DNA of 53,082 nt from JAVBOV01 sp031550205 (GCA_031550205.1 JAVBOV010000039.1:1-53082), one strand, 5' to 3'; shown: positions 22,689 through 32,034, counted from the first letter of the stretch. Notes: generated by a model not told the origin, from the sequence alone. Numbers and translations: made by a program.

Positions 22689-25600
22689 ATGTTTAGGAAG
22701 ATTTTAAATTTGATGAGATTGCCGCGTCGCGATGCTCCTCGCAATGACAATTTTTTGGCGGAGGCGGGCAGTTTGATGGTGGAAGCTCTGGCGATGCTGG
22801 CGCTTATATCTTTGGTAACGCCTATTCTCTATAAAAAAGCGGCCGAGCGCACAACCGAGCTGCAGGATATTAACTCGGCCGGCGAAATTCGCGGCATTGT
22901 TAAAGCCATGGACGATTATTTGAAAGACAACTATTCAGACATTGTTGACGGCAACAATGTGACCAGAGTGGCCATTGACCCGGATTGCGACACGGTCGAT
23001 TATTCGGCCATGCATAACCCCACCCCGGCCAATGCGTTTGAGGCTGAGGTCGGGGTTGATCTCTGCCACCTTTCAGAATATCTGCCTTATGGCTTCTTGG
23101 ATGGAACCGGAAACGTTAAGCCCTCCAAGCTTTTTTCAGACTATAAGATGGTGGTTAAGAAGGTGGATTCAGGCGTCGGCGCCAACAAAAAGGTTTTGAC
23201 GGCGTTTCTTATTGCCGAGCCGAAGGAAGGGGATAAGTTCCCGGTTCTCAGGGCTTCGCGCATTGCCTCAATGGTCGGTTCTAACGGCGGTTATGCCATG
23301 GAAGACAACAAGGCTTCCGGCGTGCAGGGCATTTGGGCAATTGATGATATTGATGCCGAACTGGATGTTGACGATGTTAAAAAAGGCGCGTTGATTGCCA
23401 CTTCGGTTCAGGGTGTTTCAGCGCCGGGCGGCGACGACACCAGCGACGAATATCTGCATAGAACAGACAGCTCTCATATTGAAGAAAACAATACTATGAG
23501 GACAACCCTGTTTATGGGTAAGAATCCGATTCATGCTATTCAGCAGTTGGTGGTGGAAGCCGACGGTACAAACTGGGCGACAACCGATAATGAAAATGAT
23601 GCGCTGCTGTTAAAACGCGGCGGCGCCAATATTAAAGGCAGAATTTTGGCGGCAGGGGAGAAGTTTGAGGTTAATGAGGATAAGCTGAGTTATAGAAATA
23701 TGGATTCTAGCAGTTTGGGTGTACACATGGAAGCCACAGATAACTCTTTTAAGGTGATAAAGGAGTCAGCAGGTCATGCGAGCATAATTAAAATGAATAA
23801 TTCCAGTGATGGCTGGGGAAATTCAATGCAAATTAGTGATAGCCGCTGGCTGGAATTAAACGGCCCGGCTGTGGGCGCAAACACAAGCTATATTACGATG
23901 AAAGATCAAGGAGGCGGGCCTCTTACGGCTATTTATGCTCCAAGGTATCTTCAAATTACAAGAGGAGATTATGAAGATGCAAGCAGCTCTGACGGCGGCA
24001 CCATAAAAATGAACACTGGCCAAGGTATTGAAGTTATAGATAAACAGAGGGTGTTTCTGCATGGTGGGTCTGTGGCGAATGATCAGGCAAATTTGACGCT
24101 TAATAATTCCGGTGCGGCTTATCTTGCTGCGGATAGGAATATTAAGCTGGAAAAAACTAATGCCAGTAATGACGGTTCTTCCATAGAGATGGATGAAAGC
24201 GGAAATATAACCGGGTTATCAAGTTCAAGTATCGACTTTATTGCTCCATTCGCAAGGATTGCTACACCAGATTCTGACCCTTCGTTCGTTGCTGTTCAGA
24301 GCGACGGCTCAACCAGCGTATTGGGAATGAGAGGCGTTGACGGGGTTAGAATAGATGCATCTTTGGCTGACGGTAGTTTTAAGAAAGCTCTGGAAATTGA
24401 AAATGATGATGCCGTTCTTGAGGTTAGAGGTTCAGGAGCTAATATCGATAAGGGTAATATAGATATTATCGCCGGGAATAAGCTGACTTTGAAGTCGAAG
24501 AATTTTGAGCTGGCGGTGAGTGATGATTTGAAATTGTCGGGCGATGATGGGCAAGCTAAGTTAGGGCTGGAAAAATCTAATCACAGGGCGATTATGAGAT
24601 ATGATGACGCCGTTAAAGGAACAACGGGATTTGTGAGTGCTGAACCGACAGGCGTATATGCGCAGGGCCATGAGGTAAGAATAGCCGGTGGGACTAATAA
24701 CTCTAGCGGTAGGTATACGTCTGCCATATATGCACAGCAGAATGCTCTTACTTTAGATGCCAGTGCTTCAGAGACTGACGCTCATCCGGCACGAGTGGTG
24801 ATTGAGAATCCTAATCCGAATGATAATTATGCCGGGCAGATTACCATTCGTAAGGGTACGATTGAGATTGGGACTGATTCCGCATCCGGGTCGAATAAAG
24901 ATGACCCGAGGTCTTATGTGAAGGCCGACAGGTTTTTGAGCAATACTGATTTGCAAACGGCAGCTATTCCGCAGGATATGGGAACCAAGAAATATGACGA
25001 TTATCAGGTGAACCCGGCTTATACTTCAGTTATGCACGATATTAAACTGACCTCGCGCGGCGGTGCTCGTTTGTCTGATATTTTGCCGGACTTTGTTAAC
25101 AAGGGTATTTATGTGGTTAACAATACTTATAAAGAAACCATTCATAGCGGCGGGCAAAACTGGGAGAGCGGATCTAGTTTTAAGCCGGTTAACGGCGCAG
25201 TGACGCAGGATATGTGCGGTGAAAACGATGCAGGTTGCGCGACTTCACCATGGCTGGGGTTTGTGCCGGGACCATTGTGCCCTCCGGGATATGCGTTTGT
25301 AATTACGATTACGCCGGCCGGTTTTGACATGGCGCAGGCAGGTAAGGCATATACGTATTCCGGTAATAGAGTTGATGTTAAAATACAAGACAAGCCGCAT
25401 AAAGTAAACATTGAAGATATTACTGATATTACAGCAGAATATCCGCTGTATGCACAGAAAAATACGTGGATGCGCTCGAGGGTGTTTGCAGGGAAAAATT
25501 CCAGCGGAGAGTTTGAGGGATGGCATACGATAATGGGATTTGTGTATCCATATCTGACCTTTAAGTCATATATTGACCATTATGACCCGGGGTTTGCAGC

Positions 25601-25859
25601 TAGAACCATAGGCGGAGACGTTACGGTTAATAATGCGATTGCCTGGAATATATTTCCGGTGAAACAGAGAACTTTGGAAGCTTATGCAACCGTGTATTGT
25701 TATTTTGACAGGCTTGACGGTGCGTACAATGAGTGGGATGTTGATAAATATAATCAGTTGAGCACCAGTGCGTTTAGAGAGCCTAAAGATTATGATAAGA
25801 CTACGAATTATAAGGGAAGGCTGAATGACCCGAGGATTGGCTATGATACTCCTTGGTAA
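22689..25859 (+). CDS. large prepilin-like protein with adhesin-like body
   Basis: 1056 residues from MFRKILNLMR; GGAG precedes this ATG. The N-terminus is a prepilin signal: leader to G27, then SLMVE with Glu at +5 and a hydrophobic helix (ALAMLALISLVTPILY). Residues about 80-170 are pilin-like (YLPYGFLDG). The long middle (about 230-760) is rich in Gly, Asp, Asn and Ser in short strand-like units (GNIDIIAGNKLTLKSKNFEL), suggesting a beta-helix. The C-terminus has CPPGYAFVITITPAG, recalling PilV-type tips. Leader residues 9-20 are encoded by a family A repeat. A terminator follows. Confidence 0.7.
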   Translation: MFRKILNLMRLPRRDAPRNDNFLAEAGSLMVEALAMLALISLVTPILYKKAAERTTELQDINSAGEIRGIVKAMDDYLKDNYSDIVDGNNVTRVAIDPDCDTVDYSAMHNPTPANAFEAEVGVDLCHLSEYLPYGFLDGTGNVKPSKLFSDYKMVVKKVDSGVGANKKVLTAFLIAEPKEGDKFPVLRASRIASMVGSNGGYAMEDNKASGVQGIWAIDDIDAELDVDDVKKGALIATSVQGVSAPGGDDTSDEYLHRTDSSHIEENNTMRTTLFMGKNPIHAIQQLVVEADGTNWATTDNENDALLLKRGGANIKGRILAAGEKFEVNEDKLSYRNMDSSSLGVHMEATDNSFKVIKESAGHASIIKMNNSSDGWGNSMQISDSRWLELNGPAVGANTSYITMKDQGGGPLTAIYAPRYLQITRGDYEDASSSDGGTIKMNTGQGIEVIDKQRVFLHGGSVANDQANLTLNNSGAAYLAADRNIKLEKTNASNDGSSIEMDESGNITGLSSSSIDFIAPFARIATPDSDPSFVAVQSDGSTSVLGMRGVDGVRIDASLADGSFKKALEIENDDAVLEVRGSGANIDKGNIDIIAGNKLTLKSKNFELAVSDDLKLSGDDGQAKLGLEKSNHRAIMRYDDAVKGTTGFVSAEPTGVYAQGHEVRIAGGTNNSSGRYTSAIYAQQNALTLDASASETDAHPARVVIENPNPNDNYAGQITIRKGTIEIGTDSASGSNKDDPRSYVKADRFLSNTDLQTAAIPQDMGTKKYDDYQVNPAYTSVMHDIKLTSRGGARLSDILPDFVNKGIYVVNNTYKETIHSGGQNWESGSSFKPVNGAVTQDMCGENDAGCATSPWLGFVPGPLCPPGYAFVITITPAGFDMAQAGKAYTYSGNRVDVKIQDKPHKVNIEDITDITAEYPLYAQKNTWMRSRVFAGKNSSGEFEGWHTIMGFVYPYLTFKSYIDHYDPGFAARTIGGDVTVNNAIAWNIFPVKQRTLEAYATVYCYFDRLDGAYNEWDVDKYNQLSTSAFREPKDYDKTTNYKGRLNDPRIGYDTPW
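22715..22749. repeat. family A palindrome inside the prepilin leader
   Basis: A reverse-orientation copy, GAGATTGCCGCG ... CTCGCAATGACA. It is in frame and encodes MRLPRRDAPRND of the leader peptide, upstream of the prepilin cleavage site, so mature protein would be unaffected. Confidence 0.9.
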
Positions 25860-25874
25860 GGAGTGATTATGAGG

Positions 25875-25905
25875 AAAAAGGCTCTTCGGTTGAAGAGCCT
25901 TTTTT
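25875..25905 (+). terminator. rho-independent terminator after the prepilin-like gene
   Basis: AAAAAGGCTCTTC-ggt-TGAAGAGCCTTTTTT, 15 bases after the stop codon. Confidence 0.9.
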
Positions 25906-25912
25906 GGGTGGA

Positions 25913-26077
25913 TAAGGATGGTTGGTTTGACACCCTCACCCCAACCTTTGGCATTTAAGCTTGCCGCGGTCGCTTCGCTTCCCTTGCGCGCTAAAATGTT
26001 ACAAAGCTCTTGCAGAAGGAAAAAACAAATCGTTGTTTTTTCATCTTAGCGAGCCCCCGTCAAGGGGGAGGGAGGGT
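25913..26077. repeat. family B palindrome with an enlarged centre
   Basis: 'ggataaggatggttggttt' then CACCCTCACCCCAACC on the left and CCCGTCAAGGGGGAGGG on the right. Between them about 110 bases carry a further inverted repeat (CGCTAAAATG / CATCTTAGCG). It looks like one palindromic element inserted in, or grown inside, another. Confidence 0.65.
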
Positions 26078-26080
26078 TTC

Positions 26081-27133
26081 TTATGGTAAATAAACCACTT
26101 GGGAAAAGACGTTTTGCAGGAAAAACAGCGAGATGAAACAAATGAGCCCGGCAATGACCGGAGTGGTGACCCAGCCGACGGCGATTTTGCCGATAACCGA
26201 CCAGCGGATGCCGCGGCCGCCTCTTAATAACCCGATGCCCATGACGGCGCCAATCACCGCCTGAGTGCTGGAAACCGGAACCAGCGGCAGCGACGGAATG
26301 CCGTGCCCGATTAAAAAGCTTTTTAAGCCCTGGGAGGCAAACAAAAACAGCACAACCGACTGCGCCACAACCACAATCCAGGCTGTTATCGGGGTCATGG
26401 GCATGATGCCCTCGCCGACGGTGTCTATTACCTTTTTAGAATAGGTGATAATGCCGAGGCTGATGGCCAAGCCGCCGATAAAAAACAAAACCTGGGTGCT
26501 GTTTAGTTTGAAAAAATGCAGGTCTATGGCGGCAATCGGGCTTGAGCTTACAAACACGCCCATTACATTGGCAATGTTGTTGGCGCCAAGAGCATAGGCT
26601 CCGAACGCGCCGGCCAAAATTAAGCCCAGTCTGGTGTAGCTGTCCAGTCTTAATATGTGAATCGGGAAGTTTTTTAAGATAAGTTTGACAACAAAATATA
26701 AAACAACGGCAATGACTGCCGCCAAAACCGGGCATAAAACCCAGGTGCTGACGATTTTACTTAAAACCTTGATTTCCGTTACTTTATGAGAATACATGTT
26801 CCAGCCGACAATGCCGCCGACAATGGCCTGAGAAGTGGAAACCGGCAGGCCGATTTCGGCCATCCAATAAACCGTGACGGCAGCCGCCAAAGCCACCATG
26901 AAAGCGCCGGGAAGGTCGTTTATGCTGCCAAGTTCGCCCAGAGTTTTGGCACCGCCGGAACCGGCGTATACGGCGCCGAGGATTACAAAAATGCAGGAGA
27001 TGAAAGCGGCGGTTCTGAACTTGACCATTTTGGCGCCGATGGCGGTGCCGAAGATGTTGGAGGCATCATTAGCGCCCAAAGACCAGCCCAAGAACAAGCC
27101 GCTGGAGAGAAATATGAAAAAGGACGCATCCAT
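26081..27133 (-). CDS. pit: PiT-family inorganic phosphate transporter
   Basis: 350-residue inner-membrane transporter with about ten hydrophobic segments and the two inverted PiT signatures: GANDASNIFGTAIGAKMV near residue 20 and GANNIANVMGVFV near 183, with GLPVSTSQAIVGGIVG and VPVSSTQAVIGAVMG in matching positions. Low-affinity metal-phosphate symport is the usual role. Its ATG... it follows the PhoU-like gene with a one-base stop/start overlap, the standard pairing of these two genes. Confidence 0.92.
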   Translation of the reverse strand: MDASFFIFLSSGLFLGWSLGANDASNIFGTAIGAKMVKFRTAAFISCIFVILGAVYAGSGGAKTLGELGSINDLPGAFMVALAAAVTVYWMAEIGLPVSTSQAIVGGIVGWNMYSHKVTEIKVLSKIVSTWVLCPVLAAVIAVVLYFVVKLILKNFPIHILRLDSYTRLGLILAGAFGAYALGANNIANVMGVFVSSSPIAAIDLHFFKLNSTQVLFFIGGLAISLGIITYSKKVIDTVGEGIMPMTPITAWIVVVAQSVVLFLFASQGLKSFLIGHGIPSLPLVPVSSTQAVIGAVMGIGLLRGGRGIRWSVIGKIAVGWVTTPVIAGLICFISLFFLQNVFSQVVYLP

Positions 27134-27795
27134 TAAATGTCTCTTTTAATGGTGAAAATGAGCAGACTGTCGATGAAATCTTCTGCCGTGTCGCCGATGC
27201 CGGCAATGGCGTCGATGATGGAGCAAAGCTGGATTTTGTTGGCCAGATGCATTGAGGAATCGAAAATGGCCTCTTTGATTTTGCCGCTGGAAATGTCGGT
27301 TTCATGCTCCAGAAAATATACTTTTTGGGCGTAGTCTCTGACCGCGCTTAAGGAATGGAAAAAAGAGCGCGAGGCAATGGCCATGTTTTCCACGCAGTCG
27401 GTGACCTGTTCGCAAAGCTCGGAAAGCCTCAGGTGATATTCTTCAGGAATTTCGGGCTTTTCAATGTATACGCGGTAAACAACCTCGTCAAACTTGTTAA
27501 TGATTTTATCAAGGCTTTCAACCAGCTGCAGGACATCGGCACGAAGATCTGGAATCAGGTTTTGGGTGTATAGTTTGTTTTCAATGTCGCGCCTTAGAGA
27601 ATCGGCATCGTGTTCAATCTTTTTAATGGTGGAGCTGGCCTTTTTATATCCGTCGCTTCTTTTTTCAGACAAGTAAGTGCGGATGGCTTTTTTGAAAGTC
27701 ATGGCGCTGTCTATGATTTTATCATGAAAAATATCGATGTTAATTTCCAGCGATTTGGTCTTGGAAAACAGAGAAATGCTCTTGATGCCTAACAT
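27133..27795 (-). CDS. PhoU-like (DUF47) phosphate transport regulator
   Basis: 220 residues of all-helical structure, matching the TIGR00153/DUF47 family that accompanies PiT transporters. Visible are two related three-helix halves with acidic metal-binding style patches (KKIEHDADSLRRDIENKLY; FLEHETDISSGKIKEAIF). Cytoplasmic; thought to regulate the partner transporter. The stop codon shares one base with the pit start codon. Confidence 0.87.
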   Translation of the reverse strand: MLGIKSISLFSKTKSLEINIDIFHDKIIDSAMTFKKAIRTYLSEKRSDGYKKASSTIKKIEHDADSLRRDIENKLYTQNLIPDLRADVLQLVESLDKIINKFDEVVYRVYIEKPEIPEEYHLRLSELCEQVTDCVENMAIASRSFFHSLSAVRDYAQKVYFLEHETDISSGKIKEAIFDSSMHLANKIQLCSIIDAIAGIGDTAEDFIDSLLIFTIKRDI

Positions 27796-27914
27796 GGTTT
27801 GTCCTTATTTTTGATTCAACTCTATTAATATATTTTATTTTTGCTCTTGTAAATAGTCTCTATTTGTTTTACCTTAGTAACGTTTTTTGAAAATTAGATT
27901 TTAAGGAAATTAAA

Positions 27915-28640
27915 ATGAAAAAAATTAATGCTATGTATGTTGCAGTTTTGGCTTTGGTATTGGCCGTGGCTGCTATTGGAATGTGCGTAATATGCTGCAG
28001 TTCCCAAAAATCCGGAAATTTGGAGGCTAAGCTTTTGGAGAATCCGGAGATGATTGTTAAGGCGTTGGAAAAATATGAACAAAATATGCAGGCCAAAATG
28101 CAGGCCGACGCTCAAAAGCTGATTAATGATAATATTGAAGCAATCAACAACAACCCTGATTCTTCAGTTTTGGGCAACCCCGATGGTTCAATCGTTCTGG
28201 TTGAATTTTTTGACTTCTCTTGCGGATATTGCCACAGACTTTATCCGGCAATTAAGAGTCTGATTGCCAAGAATCCGGAGCTTAAGGTTGTTACCAAGGA
28301 ATTGGCTTTTGTTTCTCCGAACTCGCTGTATGCCGCAAAGGCCGCAATTGCCGCCAACAAGCAAGGCAAATATGCTCCGATGTATCATGCCATGCTCACT
28401 TATGAAGGACAGTTGAGCGAAGTTATTGTTGATGAAATTGCCCAAAAGGTTGGTTTGGATATGGCAAAATATAAGTCAGATGTTGCTTCTGCCGATGTTG
28501 ACGCCATTATGAAAGCAAACTCAGAACTGGCAAGAAATGTTCAAATCAACGGCGTTCCTGCTCTTATCTTAAACGGTCAGAGACTGAACACTATTGACGA
28601 GGGTGTTATTCAGGAAACTATTAACAGCTTGAAGAAATAA
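27915..28640 (+). CDS. DsbA-family thiol oxidoreductase, Com1-like
   Basis: 241 residues. An N-terminal membrane or signal segment (about 7-28) with Cys residues at its end is followed by a helical linker (LLENPEMIVKALEKYEQNMQAKMQ) and a thioredoxin fold with active site CGYC at 103-106 (FFDFSCGYCHRLYP). The cis-Pro loop is near GVPALIL. This matches the DsbA/Com1 type of Alphaproteobacteria and Coxiella, which oxidises or isomerises disulfides in the periplasm. AAGGA lies upstream; two hairpin terminators follow. Confidence 0.87.
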   Translation: MKKINAMYVAVLALVLAVAAIGMCVICCSSQKSGNLEAKLLENPEMIVKALEKYEQNMQAKMQADAQKLINDNIEAINNNPDSSVLGNPDGSIVLVEFFDFSCGYCHRLYPAIKSLIAKNPELKVVTKELAFVSPNSLYAAKAAIAANKQGKYAPMYHAMLTYEGQLSEVIVDEIAQKVGLDMAKYKSDVASADVDAIMKANSELARNVQINGVPALILNGQRLNTIDEGVIQETINSLKK

Positions 28641-28659
28641 TCGAGTTTCTGTTTCTTGG

Positions 28660-28693
28660 AAAAAAGCCCTTCGCTTTTGCGGAGGGCTTTTTT
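28660..28693 (+). terminator. rho-independent terminator after the DsbA-like gene
   Basis: AAAAAAGCCCTTCGC-ttttgc-GGAGGGCTTTTTT, 20 bases after the stop. Confidence 0.88.
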
Positions 28694-28697
28694 GATA

Positions 28698-28731
28698 TAA
28701 AAAAAACACCTCTTTCAGAGGTGAGTTTTTT
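28698..28731 (-). terminator. terminator of the ArsR-family gene
   Basis: On the minus strand ACTCACCTCTGAAAGAGGTG followed by eight T. The minus-strand arsR-type gene ends 17 bases before it. Confidence 0.75.
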
Positions 28732-28747
28732 GTCGACGCTTAAGCAT

Positions 28748-29026
28748 TTACTTGTAAAGCTTATTTACAAGGTCAATAACTTGGATGGCTTTGTCGCTGT
28801 TAAGAGAATAAAAAATGGTCTGAGCCACTCTTCTGGTCTTGACGATGTCGGTGTTTCGCAGAATCGCAAGATGCTGTGAAAGTGCCGATTGACCCAAGCC
28901 GATTAATCTTTGCAGCTCAGTTACGTTTAATTCTTTGTCTCTTAATAGTGTTACAATTGCCAGACGGTTGTTATTACCCAAAGCTTTTAGAAGGTTTGAA
29001 CCGCGTGCTATTGCCAAATTCTTCAT
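28748..29026 (-). CDS. ArsR-family transcriptional regulator
   Basis: 92-residue winged-helix repressor: LLKALGNNNRLAIVTLL, then the recognition helix region VTELQRLIGLGQSALSQHLAILRNTDIVKTRRVAQTIFYSL read in consecutive blocks. No CxC metal site is present, so sensing by the classical arsenic/zinc residues is unlikely; the layout is closer to BigR/SqrR-like or orphan members. The gene stands alone with its own terminator. Target unknown. Confidence 0.87.
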   Translation of the reverse strand: MKNLAIARGSNLLKALGNNNRLAIVTLLRDKELNVTELQRLIGLGQSALSQHLAILRNTDIVKTRRVAQTIFYSLNSDKAIQVIDLVNKLYK

Positions 29027-29195
29027 AGATAGTCCCCTTTTTTAAATTTGCGCTTTAGCTAATTTAGTATAACTGGTTCTTTTTGTGAAGTTATAATAAA
29101 CATAATTACTATATAGACTTAATTATTAAATAAAAAGGTTAAACTTGAGTAATGCCCAACATTTATTTTTGCTTATTTAGAGCATATAAAAAGAT

Positions 29196-29224
29196 TTGCT
29201 TTGAGAGATTTTTTTGCTTATTAT
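29196..29224 (+). promoter_or_regulatory. sigma-70 type promoter for xseB-ispA
   Basis: TTGCTT (29196-29201), a 17-bp spacer and TATTAT (29219-29224), 25 bases upstream of the xseB ATG and just before its GGGAGA ribosome-binding site. Confidence 0.5.
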
Positions 29225-29249
29225 GACTTATATTCTGGGAGAAACATAA

Positions 29250-29489
29250 ATGAGCAAAAAAGAAGATTTGAGTTTTGAAGAAGCCATCGGCGCTTTGGAA
29301 AACATTGTGAGAGAGCTGGAAAACGGCAATATTAAGCTTGATGATGCAGTCAGCCAATATGAAAAAGCCGTGGTTTTGAAAAAGACCTGCGAAGACCGGT
29401 TGAAGGCGGCGCGCCTTAAAATTGAGAAGATTGAAGTGGGTAAGGACGGTGCAATTGCCGTTAAGCCTATGGAAGGCGAGGCGGAATGA
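29250..29489 (+). CDS. xseB: exodeoxyribonuclease VII small subunit
   Basis: 79 residues with the family's signature: LSFEEAIGALENIVRELENGNIKLDDAVSQYEKAVVLKKTCEDRLKAA, read in overlapping blocks, a helical hairpin that binds XseA. GGGAG upstream. The stop overlaps the ispA ATG by four bases (ATGA), the usual xseB-ispA arrangement. xseA is not in the window. Confidence 0.95.
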   Translation: MSKKEDLSFEEAIGALENIVRELENGNIKLDDAVSQYEKAVVLKKTCEDRLKAARLKIEKIEVGKDGAIAVKPMEGEAE

Positions 29490-30385
29490 GCGAGAAAATC
29501 AGAGAAATTCTTTTAGAATATTCAGAGCGATTTAACCAGCAATTGCCGAAGTTCTTTGTGACGCCTTTGGGGCCTGAGAAAAGGGTGATTGAGGCCATGC
29601 ATTATTCAATGTCAAACGGCGGCAAGCGTTTGCGCCCGTTTTTGGTTTTTGAAACTGCCAAGCTGTTCGGCGTTTCTTTTGCGCAGTCTGTCAACGCCGC
29701 AACTGCTTTGGAGATGGTGCACACATATTCTTTGATTCATGATGATTTGCCGTGCATGGACAACGATGATTTGCGCCGCGGAAAGCCCACCTGCCACAAG
29801 CGTTTTGACGAGGCGACGGCGGTTTTGGCCGGAGACGGTTTGCTGACCTATGCGTTTTATGTTTTGGCAAGTGACAAAAGCGTTGATGCGGAAACCTGCC
29901 GCAAACTGACAGGGCTGCTTTCAGATGCGGCCGGAGCTTTTGGCGGAATGGTGGCCGGGCAGATGCTGGATTTGACGCCGGCTTATGACATTCCTGTGGC
30001 TGAGAAAGAAAATACGGTTAAGAGAATCGAAGAAATGAAGACCGGGCGGATGATTATGTATGCTGTTGAGGCCGGTGCTGTGTTGGGCGGCGCAACGCCA
30101 AAGCAGCTTAAAGCTTTGCAGACATATGCCCGCAAAACCGGGCAGGCTTTCCAGATTGCCGATGATATTTTGGACGTAGAGGGCGACCAGGAACTGGTGG
30201 GCAAGACATTAAACAAAGACGGCGCCCAAGGCAAGATGACCTTTGTGGGGCTGTATGGAGTGGAAAAGGCTTCTAAATTGGCACACAAGTTGACAGAGGA
30301 AGCTAAGGAAGCGATTGCAGATTTTGGAAGCAAAGCTGAAAATTTGAGGCTGCTGGCGGATTATTTTATTAGCAGGAAGAGTTAG
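29486..30385 (+). CDS. ispA: farnesyl diphosphate synthase / short-chain prenyl transferase
   Basis: Condenses isopentenyl diphosphate onto allylic diphosphates to make the C15 precursor of ubiquinone and bactoprenol. 299 residues. The first Asp-rich motif is DDLPCMDNDD with GGKRLRP before it; the second is QIADDILDVEGD. RRGKPTCHKRF is also typical. The dxs gene that often follows in Alphaproteobacteria is absent; instead a repeat-filled gap follows. Confidence 0.93.
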   Translation: MSEKIREILLEYSERFNQQLPKFFVTPLGPEKRVIEAMHYSMSNGGKRLRPFLVFETAKLFGVSFAQSVNAATALEMVHTYSLIHDDLPCMDNDDLRRGKPTCHKRFDEATAVLAGDGLLTYAFYVLASDKSVDAETCRKLTGLLSDAAGAFGGMVAGQMLDLTPAYDIPVAEKENTVKRIEEMKTGRMIMYAVEAGAVLGGATPKQLKALQTYARKTGQAFQIADDILDVEGDQELVGKTLNKDGAQGKMTFVGLYGVEKASKLAHKLTEEAKEAIADFGSKAENLRLLADYFISRKS

Positions 30386-30879
30386 GAGAGTTTCTGTGAA
30401 GAAATTTTGTAGTGAAGAGTGGTGAGTGGCAATCTCAAATGAATCTTGTTTCTGGTCTTTTACCTGCAAGGGTTTTATGTTCCTTTTGAGACCAAAAGGA
30501 ACCCAAAGTCCTGCCACGGCTCGATGCCTAGCGCTTTGCTTTCATACAAATATTGTTCTTCTTTTTGGTGCATCAATTCCATTTTTAGCTAAAGACTAAA
30601 AATGAAATTTCTCTTTGGTATGTTCGCAAAGCTGAGGCTGTCTCGCAATGTGGCGAAAAAGGGGAAGTTAGCAAACAAAATCTAAAAAGCTGCACTAAGG
30701 CAGGAAAGAAAGAGAAGGAGGTTTGGGTGTATTTTGTCATTGCGAGTGGAGCGCGGCAATCCAACCAATAATATAGCCGGTTGGTACTGGATTCCAGATA
30801 AAATTTTACAATTTTTTTATCTCTGCTCCCTGGGGTCGACAGAGAAAAATTGTAAAATTTTTCTGGAATGACAATTATA
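30386..30879. repeat. gene-free stretch of repeats
   Basis: A fragment of family A (about 30426-30437), then a long element (about 30451-30700) sharing its opening, the GTTCCTTTTG/CAAAAGGAAC hairpin and its 'aatctaaaaagctgc' end with 13530-13770. A family A copy follows at 30735-30763. The section closes with an 84-bp hairpin at 30789-30872. I see no gene. Confidence 0.75.
30789..30872. repeat. 84-bp hairpin repeat (family D), copy 1
   Basis: Starts GGATTCCAGATAAAATTTT and ends AAATTTTTCTGGAATGAC; arms pair over about 33 bases around 'ctccctggggtcga'. The copy at 46949-47031 has the same arms but a different loop. It lies at the 3' end of rnd and may serve as its terminator. Confidence 0.85.
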
Positions 30880-32034
30880 TTAAATTGTTGTGAGCTTTAT
30901 TTGTTTTTTTTCTTTGTCGAAGCTGATGCTTAAGTTTCCGCCTCGCAAATCTTCTGCATGTTTACCGAAGACTTCGTAGCGCCAGCCTTTTAGAATCGGG
31001 TTGTTTTGGTCGCGGAATTGGCAGAAGGCTTTTAAGTCTTCATCAGCAGCGATTAATCTCGGGACAACGCCAAGCTCCACGCTTTTGATTCTTAAGAGCA
31101 TTTTTACCAGCTCAAGCAGGGCTTGAGAGCCGCCCGCTACTTCTTTTTGCTCTTCCAACTTAACATACTCATTTTTGGGAATATTTCTGAAGTTTTCAAT
31201 TACTTTCAAAATTTCTAAGGCCAGTTTGCCGTTGGAAATGTCTTGGCGGATGTTTCGGGTTTCCTGCATTTCTTCTAAGCTATTGGGAGCTGCAGCGGCA
31301 ATGGCTAACAGGCTGTCATCTTTAATTATCATCTGGCGGGGCAGGTTTTTGCGCTTGGCACGTTCTTCACGCCAGGCAGCCAGTTCTCTGAGCAGGGTTA
31401 AAAAAGCCGGGCTATGCGAGCGGTGGCGCAGCCTTTGCCAAGCGGTGTTTGGCTCAATGACATAGTTGGCAGGGTCTTTTAGTTCTTCATTTTCTTCCTC
31501 TAACCAGCTTTCACGGCCGGTTTCAGCCAAAAGGTGTTTGAGTTTTTGATAAATTTCAGTCAAATGGGTGACATCGGAGATGGCGTATTCTAATTGGGCG
31601 TTGGTTAAGGGGCGTTTGCTCCAGTTGGAGAGGCGGCAGGTTTTATCTAATTTGGCGCCGGTTAGTTTGGCAACCAGATTTTCATAGCTTACAGATTCAC
31701 CAAAGCCCAAGACCATGGCGGCAATTTGAGAATCAAAAATCGGTTCCGGGATGAAGCCGGAAAGGGTGTATAAAATCTCTATGTCTTGGCGGCAGGAGTG
31801 GAAAACTTTGACAATGTTTTTATCGGCCATTAGGGTGAAAAATGCTGATAAATCTATGTCTTTGGCCATGGGGTCGATAATGGCGGCGTCGTGAACGGAG
31901 GCGACCTGAATGAGGCAGAGCTCGGCGTAATAGGTTTTTTCACGCAGGAACTCAAGGTCTACGGTGATGAACTCTTCCGTGCTTAAATGCAGGCAAAAGT
32001 TTTCTAAATCTGAGGTGTTTTGTATGAATTTCAT
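30880..32034 (-). CDS. rnd: ribonuclease D
   Basis: 3'-to-5' exonuclease that trims tRNA and other stable RNA precursors. 384 residues. The DEDDy exonuclease domain shows Asp/Glu in TVDLEFLREKTYY, HSCRQDIEIL, and Tyr/Asp in YAISDVTHLTEIY. An HRDC domain follows (about 205-290). The family D hairpin begins eight bases past its stop. Confidence 0.93.
   Translation of the reverse strand: MKFIQNTSDLENFCLHLSTEEFITVDLEFLREKTYYAELCLIQVASVHDAAIIDPMAKDIDLSAFFTLMADKNIVKVFHSCRQDIEILYTLSGFIPEPIFDSQIAAMVLGFGESVSYENLVAKLTGAKLDKTCRLSNWSKRPLTNAQLEYAISDVTHLTEIYQKLKHLLAETGRESWLEEENEELKDPANYVIEPNTAWQRLRHRSHSPAFLTLLRELAAWREERAKRKNLPRQMIIKDDSLLAIAAAAPNSLEEMQETRNIRQDISNGKLALEILKVIENFRNIPKNEYVKLEEQKEVAGGSQALLELVKMLLRIKSVELGVVPRLIAADEDLKAFCQFRDQNNPILKGWRYEVFGKHAEDLRGGNLSISFDKEKKQIKLTTI

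Noticed and set aside
21930..25859. Pilin-like pair as a shufflon with invertible segments.
   Set aside because: I found no inverted recombination-site repeats at the 3' end and no recombinase gene nearby.
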